A stretch of 24,392 nucleotides of DNA from a virus. Shown one piece after another: positions 21,761 through 24,392 of the stretch; within the stretch, counting starts at the first letter, position 1, and every line of letters begins with the position of its first letter. The notes under the pieces were generated by a model that saw nothing but the letters and a program-made list of their open reading frames with translations, was not told where the DNA came from and ran no database searches. A program made the translations under genes and the position numbers. The stretch spans positions 1 through 24,392 of the IMG/VR virus record IMGVR_UViG_3300031722_000166; one strand, given 5' to 3'.

Positions 21761-23758
21761 TCAGAGTATTTCCAGACAATCGTTTTCTGCAAAGTAGGGG
21801 GCATCGTCCCCTTCGCAGAGTGCCAAAAGCGCTTTTTTAGCCTTCTGGCGACGCGTATCTCGACCGTCAGGCTTGTCCATTTTCTTGATGACTTCATCCA
21901 AAACGAACTTTATTTCTATTCCCGCGTTCTGGAATTGCGCCATTTCATTGACGACCTCGACGACTAGCTTTTCGACCTTACCGAGTACGCGACCCTTAGC
22001 CGCTTTTTGAATAGTTTCGGCTTCTTCTACGATGCATGAGGTGATCGCGTCACCGTCCTCGTCTAAGCCGAGCAGCACGGGCGTCAGCTTGAAGCCAAAC
22101 TCCTGGCCGTCCTCGGCGTCCTTCTGCTTGCTGACACGCAGCTGGCGCTGATCTTTATCGCGAGTAACCTCGATCTCCGCATCGGCGGCCGCCCGAAGCC
22201 CTGACCAGCCGCGCGCGCCCTTGCTTGCGTCCTTGCCCGAGTGATGTACTAGCAGGATTGGGGCGCGCGTCGCGCGGTGAATGCCCTTGCAATGCTTGAG
22301 CGCCAGGCCAACGTCCTCCCCGGCGTTTTCATTGGCGCCAGGCATCACCTGGGCGAAGGTGTCGACAATGATTAGATACGCGCCGCCTGAAGCGATTATT
22401 GATTTGGCGATGTCGATCGCTTCGTCCTTCTGCATCAGATTTGGGCTCGCGTGGATCACGCCGAAAGGCAGGACGTTTATGTCTAGGCCGTGGTGCTCGC
22501 CATAAGCCTTCAGGCGCAGCCGGAAGCCCGCAGCGCCTTCCGCAGCGATATAGATAACGCGGCCCTGCTTAACCTTCTTGCCGCGCCACTCTCGGCCCTG
22601 CGCGATTGCCATGGCCATGTCAAGTGCCATGAATGACTTCCCACTGCCTGACTCGCCGTACAGCACGATGAGTTCGCCGTAGGGGATAACGCCTTTGATC
22701 AGCCAAGACGCTGGCGGGTGGTTCGTGAATTCAGCGATCGACAGAACTGGGAACCGCATCGGCGTGGTCGTCGCCGGAATTACAGCATCGGACTCGCTCG
22801 TCAGATCCTCAAAGTCGTCGGATAGGATGCCCAGTTCCGCACGATATTCATCGTCCTGCCGGTCGGCACAGTGCGCGTGCAGGCAATGAAAGTGCCCCCG
22901 TTCAAAGCCGCCAGTATGAGCGGGAAAGTAAGTAGTAGCCGAATCGGAAGACTCACCCGTGTGCTCGTCCTCAAACGGGCAAGTAATGTGCAAGCGCCCA
23001 TCGCGCTCCTCCTTGATGACGAAGCCCTCGCGGTACAGGTGCTGCGCCGTGGGGTCCTGGTGAATGGCTTCGGCCAGTGCCTTCGCCTTGGTTGGCGCGC
23101 TGGCTTCGCTGGGCGCCTCGATCGCGAATTGATCGACGAGCGCCTGCCAGAGGGTTTCAAACTGCTGCGCCGTGAGCAATGGGAAGTCAAACGGCAGACC
23201 TCCGGCCCACTCGTAGCGCGCACCGCTCGTGTGTGTGCCGCAGGCAATGAACTGCTGACCACCGGCAAGAAATTCGACGATGCCGTGCGCTGCCTTGAAG
23301 CTGCGCTTGAAGAACTCACCCGGCATTTCGAAGGCAAGCAGGAACTTGCTGGCGTTGCCGCGCATGCGCTTTGGCAGGTTGATGCCGAGCGTCTGGAAGA
23401 TCGTCTTTTCGATCGCGTCGGCAAGAGTTGCGTCGGAAATATCGACGTCAATCGCACGCACCGTGCGTGTCTGCAGGCAGATGCCAAAGTCGCGTTGCTT
23501 CGCCCAGGCCTCGACGTTCGCCATCGTGCTCTGGCGCTTTGTCCAGTCGGCTATACCAACCGCGTGCCCGCTGCCGTTGTACCAGGACGGTGTTTTGCCA
23601 AGGCCTTTCATGCTCGACTCGGGCGAGATCATTGCCTTGAGATTAGAAACTACGGGTAAAAGATCTGCTGTCAGGCCGAGTAGCAGTGAGAAATGATCCC
23701 ACTCGGCGGATGTCGCGCCAGCCCGGGCGCTGTCAATGGGTATGATATTGGCCATCAC
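21761..23758 (-). CDS. Primase-polymerase / RepA-like DNA helicase fusion
   Basis: The protein has about 665 residues. The N-terminal part (about 55-190) resembles an archaeo-eukaryotic-type primase-polymerase, with acidic D104-x-D106 in RAIDVDIS and GQQFIACGTHTSG. A zinc-binding-like segment follows: CPFEDEH and later FHCLHAHC. The C-terminal part is a RecA-fold helicase of the RepA type: Walker A GESGSGKS at 368-375, Walker B LIIVDTF with D466, then LLVHHSGKDASKGARGWSG. It would prime and unwind phage DNA. AGGAGAG lies before GTG 23758 and ATG 23755; either may start, and GTG gives a 4-base overlap with the methyltransferase. The C-terminal 100 residues are helical and unrecognised. Confidence 0.88.
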   Translation of the reverse strand: MMANIIPIDSARAGATSAEWDHFSLLLGLTADLLPVVSNLKAMISPESSMKGLGKTPSWYNGSGHAVGIADWTKRQSTMANVEAWAKQRDFGICLQTRTVRAIDVDISDATLADAIEKTIFQTLGINLPKRMRGNASKFLLAFEMPGEFFKRSFKAAHGIVEFLAGGQQFIACGTHTSGARYEWAGGLPFDFPLLTAQQFETLWQALVDQFAIEAPSEASAPTKAKALAEAIHQDPTAQHLYREGFVIKEERDGRLHITCPFEDEHTGESSDSATTYFPAHTGGFERGHFHCLHAHCADRQDDEYRAELGILSDDFEDLTSESDAVIPATTTPMRFPVLSIAEFTNHPPASWLIKGVIPYGELIVLYGESGSGKSFMALDMAMAIAQGREWRGKKVKQGRVIYIAAEGAAGFRLRLKAYGEHHGLDINVLPFGVIHASPNLMQKDEAIDIAKSIIASGGAYLIIVDTFAQVMPGANENAGEDVGLALKHCKGIHRATRAPILLVHHSGKDASKGARGWSGLRAAADAEIEVTRDKDQRQLRVSKQKDAEDGQEFGFKLTPVLLGLDEDGDAITSCIVEEAETIQKAAKGRVLGKVEKLVVEVVNEMAQFQNAGIEIKFVLDEVIKKMDKPDGRDTRRQKAKKALLALCEGDDAPYFAENDCLEIL

Positions 23759-24392
23759 GCTGCTCTCCTGATAGCCATTTCACTGAGGTTCGCCAGGACC
23801 AGCGCAGCGGCCAGCGGCGGGCAGACTGAATTGCCGCACATTCGCACCTGGGAACTCTTGGTCAGCGTCAGGCCTTGCGCTGGGTTATCGCCGATGATGT
23901 AGTTGTCAGGAAAGCCCTGGGCCTTGAACAGTTCGCGTGGCGCCAGCATGCGCAGGCCGATGTCTGCGATCTCGTATTCCTCGCCGCCGACGGTGACCAA
24001 GCCATAGCGGTCCTTGGTGGTGACCGTGTGCAACGGTTCCTCGAGGCGCGGATCCTGATCAGTGCCGTAATACTTCACCAGGAAGGCGCGAACCTCGGCA
24101 AAATGCTCCGCGCCGCCGGTGATCGTGTGAAGCGGTTCGCGGTGATCCTGGCCGACGCAGTTATTGCGCAGCTTGATCATGTTGCTGGTGACAATTCCGG
24201 CGGTGGCGCCATTGGCTGTGATGGTGTTGATCGGCTGTTTGATGTCTCGTATTCCGTGGCTGAAGCGCTTGGTTCCGTCCTTGCCTTCACCGTGCCCCAT
24301 GTGGATCAGATTTGCAGTGACCAGGCTGTTGTGATCAACGCTGGTGACGGTCGGCGCTGGGTCGTCGAGCGGCGCACCGACGCCGCCGGTGT
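23755..24392 (-). CDS. C5 cytosine DNA methyltransferase, C-terminal part (cut by window edge)
   Basis: The visible part has about 211 codons, reading past the ATG at 24300 to the right edge without a stop; the catalytic N-terminal domain is outside. The target-recognition region has four related units, PAPTVT, PINTIT, PLHTIT and PLHTVT, beginning at 24360, 24234, 24135 and 24036. The C-terminal part has LRMLAPRELFKAQGFPDNY and GNSVCPPLAAAL, the late motifs (IX and X) of 5-methylcytosine enzymes. Phages use such enzymes to evade host restriction. ATG 24300 is an internal Met, not the start. The gene overlaps the primase-helicase gene by 4 bases, so both belong to the same early or middle transcript. 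Confidence 0.92.
   Translation of the reverse strand, partial: TGGVGAPLDDPAPTVTSVDHNSLVTANLIHMGHGEGKDGTKRFSHGIRDIKQPINTITANGATAGIVTSNMIKLRNNCVGQDHREPLHTITGGAEHFAEVRAFLVKYYGTDQDPRLEEPLHTVTTKDRYGLVTVGGEEYEIADIGLRMLAPRELFKAQGFPDNYIIGDNPAQGLTLTKSSQVRMCGNSVCPPLAAALVLANLSEMAIRRAA

Noticed and set aside
22871-23659. Long plus-strand open frame of 262 codons
   Set aside because: It lies wholly inside the primase-helicase gene on the other strand, shows no recognisable domain and has no convincing ribosome binding site. Such frames are common opposite GC-rich genes.
1-24392. tRNA genes, CRISPR arrays, insertion sequences, attachment sites
   Set aside because: No cloverleaf, regularly spaced repeat array, transposase or integrase was recognised on either strand.

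Overview
The window is part of the genome of a tailed phage (or prophage) with a short, podovirus-type tail. The DNA is GC-rich and the gene content and order resemble Bordetella phage BPP-1 and related temperate podoviruses of beta- and gammaproteobacteria. Resemblance was judged by eye from protein sequence; no search was run. No host gene, integrase, tRNA, rRNA or CRISPR array is visible, so free phage and prophage cannot be told apart. All genes except one lie on the minus strand, so biological order runs from the right edge to the left edge.

In transcription order: (1) 24392-21761, a C5 cytosine DNA methyltransferase (cut by the right edge) and a primase-helicase, overlapping by 4 bases. 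(2) 21760-21571, an AT-richer stretch with eight GTTGCA/TGCAAC hexamers, four of them in a large inverted repeat. (3) 21570-19211, a small helix-turn-helix protein, terminase small subunit and terminase large subunit. (4) 19214-18990, a lone plus-strand lipoprotein gene converging on the terminase. (5) 18911-15153, an acetyltransferase, a cupin-like protein, a small Ala-rich protein, portal, capsid staple-like protein and a head decoration or fibre protein, closed by a strong terminator. (6) 15064-12435, the capsid block: Bbp19-like protein, scaffold, major capsid protein, Bbp16-like cement protein and a 60-residue protein, closed by a second terminator. (7) 12372-1, the tail and ejection block: adaptor, a gp12-like tail protein, a small internal virion protein, a transglycosylase-bearing virion protein, a 2054-residue polyvalent ejection protein with an HExxH site, and the start of the tail fibre (cut by the left edge).

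The genes form a packaging, assembly and DNA-delivery programme. The terminase loads DNA through the portal into a shell built by capsid, scaffold and cement proteins. The adaptor and gp12-like proteins form the short tail, and the three internal virion proteins are probably ejected into the cell.

The most unusual signal is a 12-base element, GGGTGCGCGTAS on the minus strand. It lies in four intergenic gaps, each time upstream of a gene block, and a one-mismatch copy lies 42 bases upstream of the terminase small subunit start. Two of these sites, 3.8 kb apart, share a 40-base leader in which a hairpin abuts the start codon and no Shine-Dalgarno sequence is visible. I infer a phage-specific late promoter or operator plus a translational control module. 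The GTTGCA cluster between the replication and packaging genes is the second candidate for an undescribed control, replication or packaging site.
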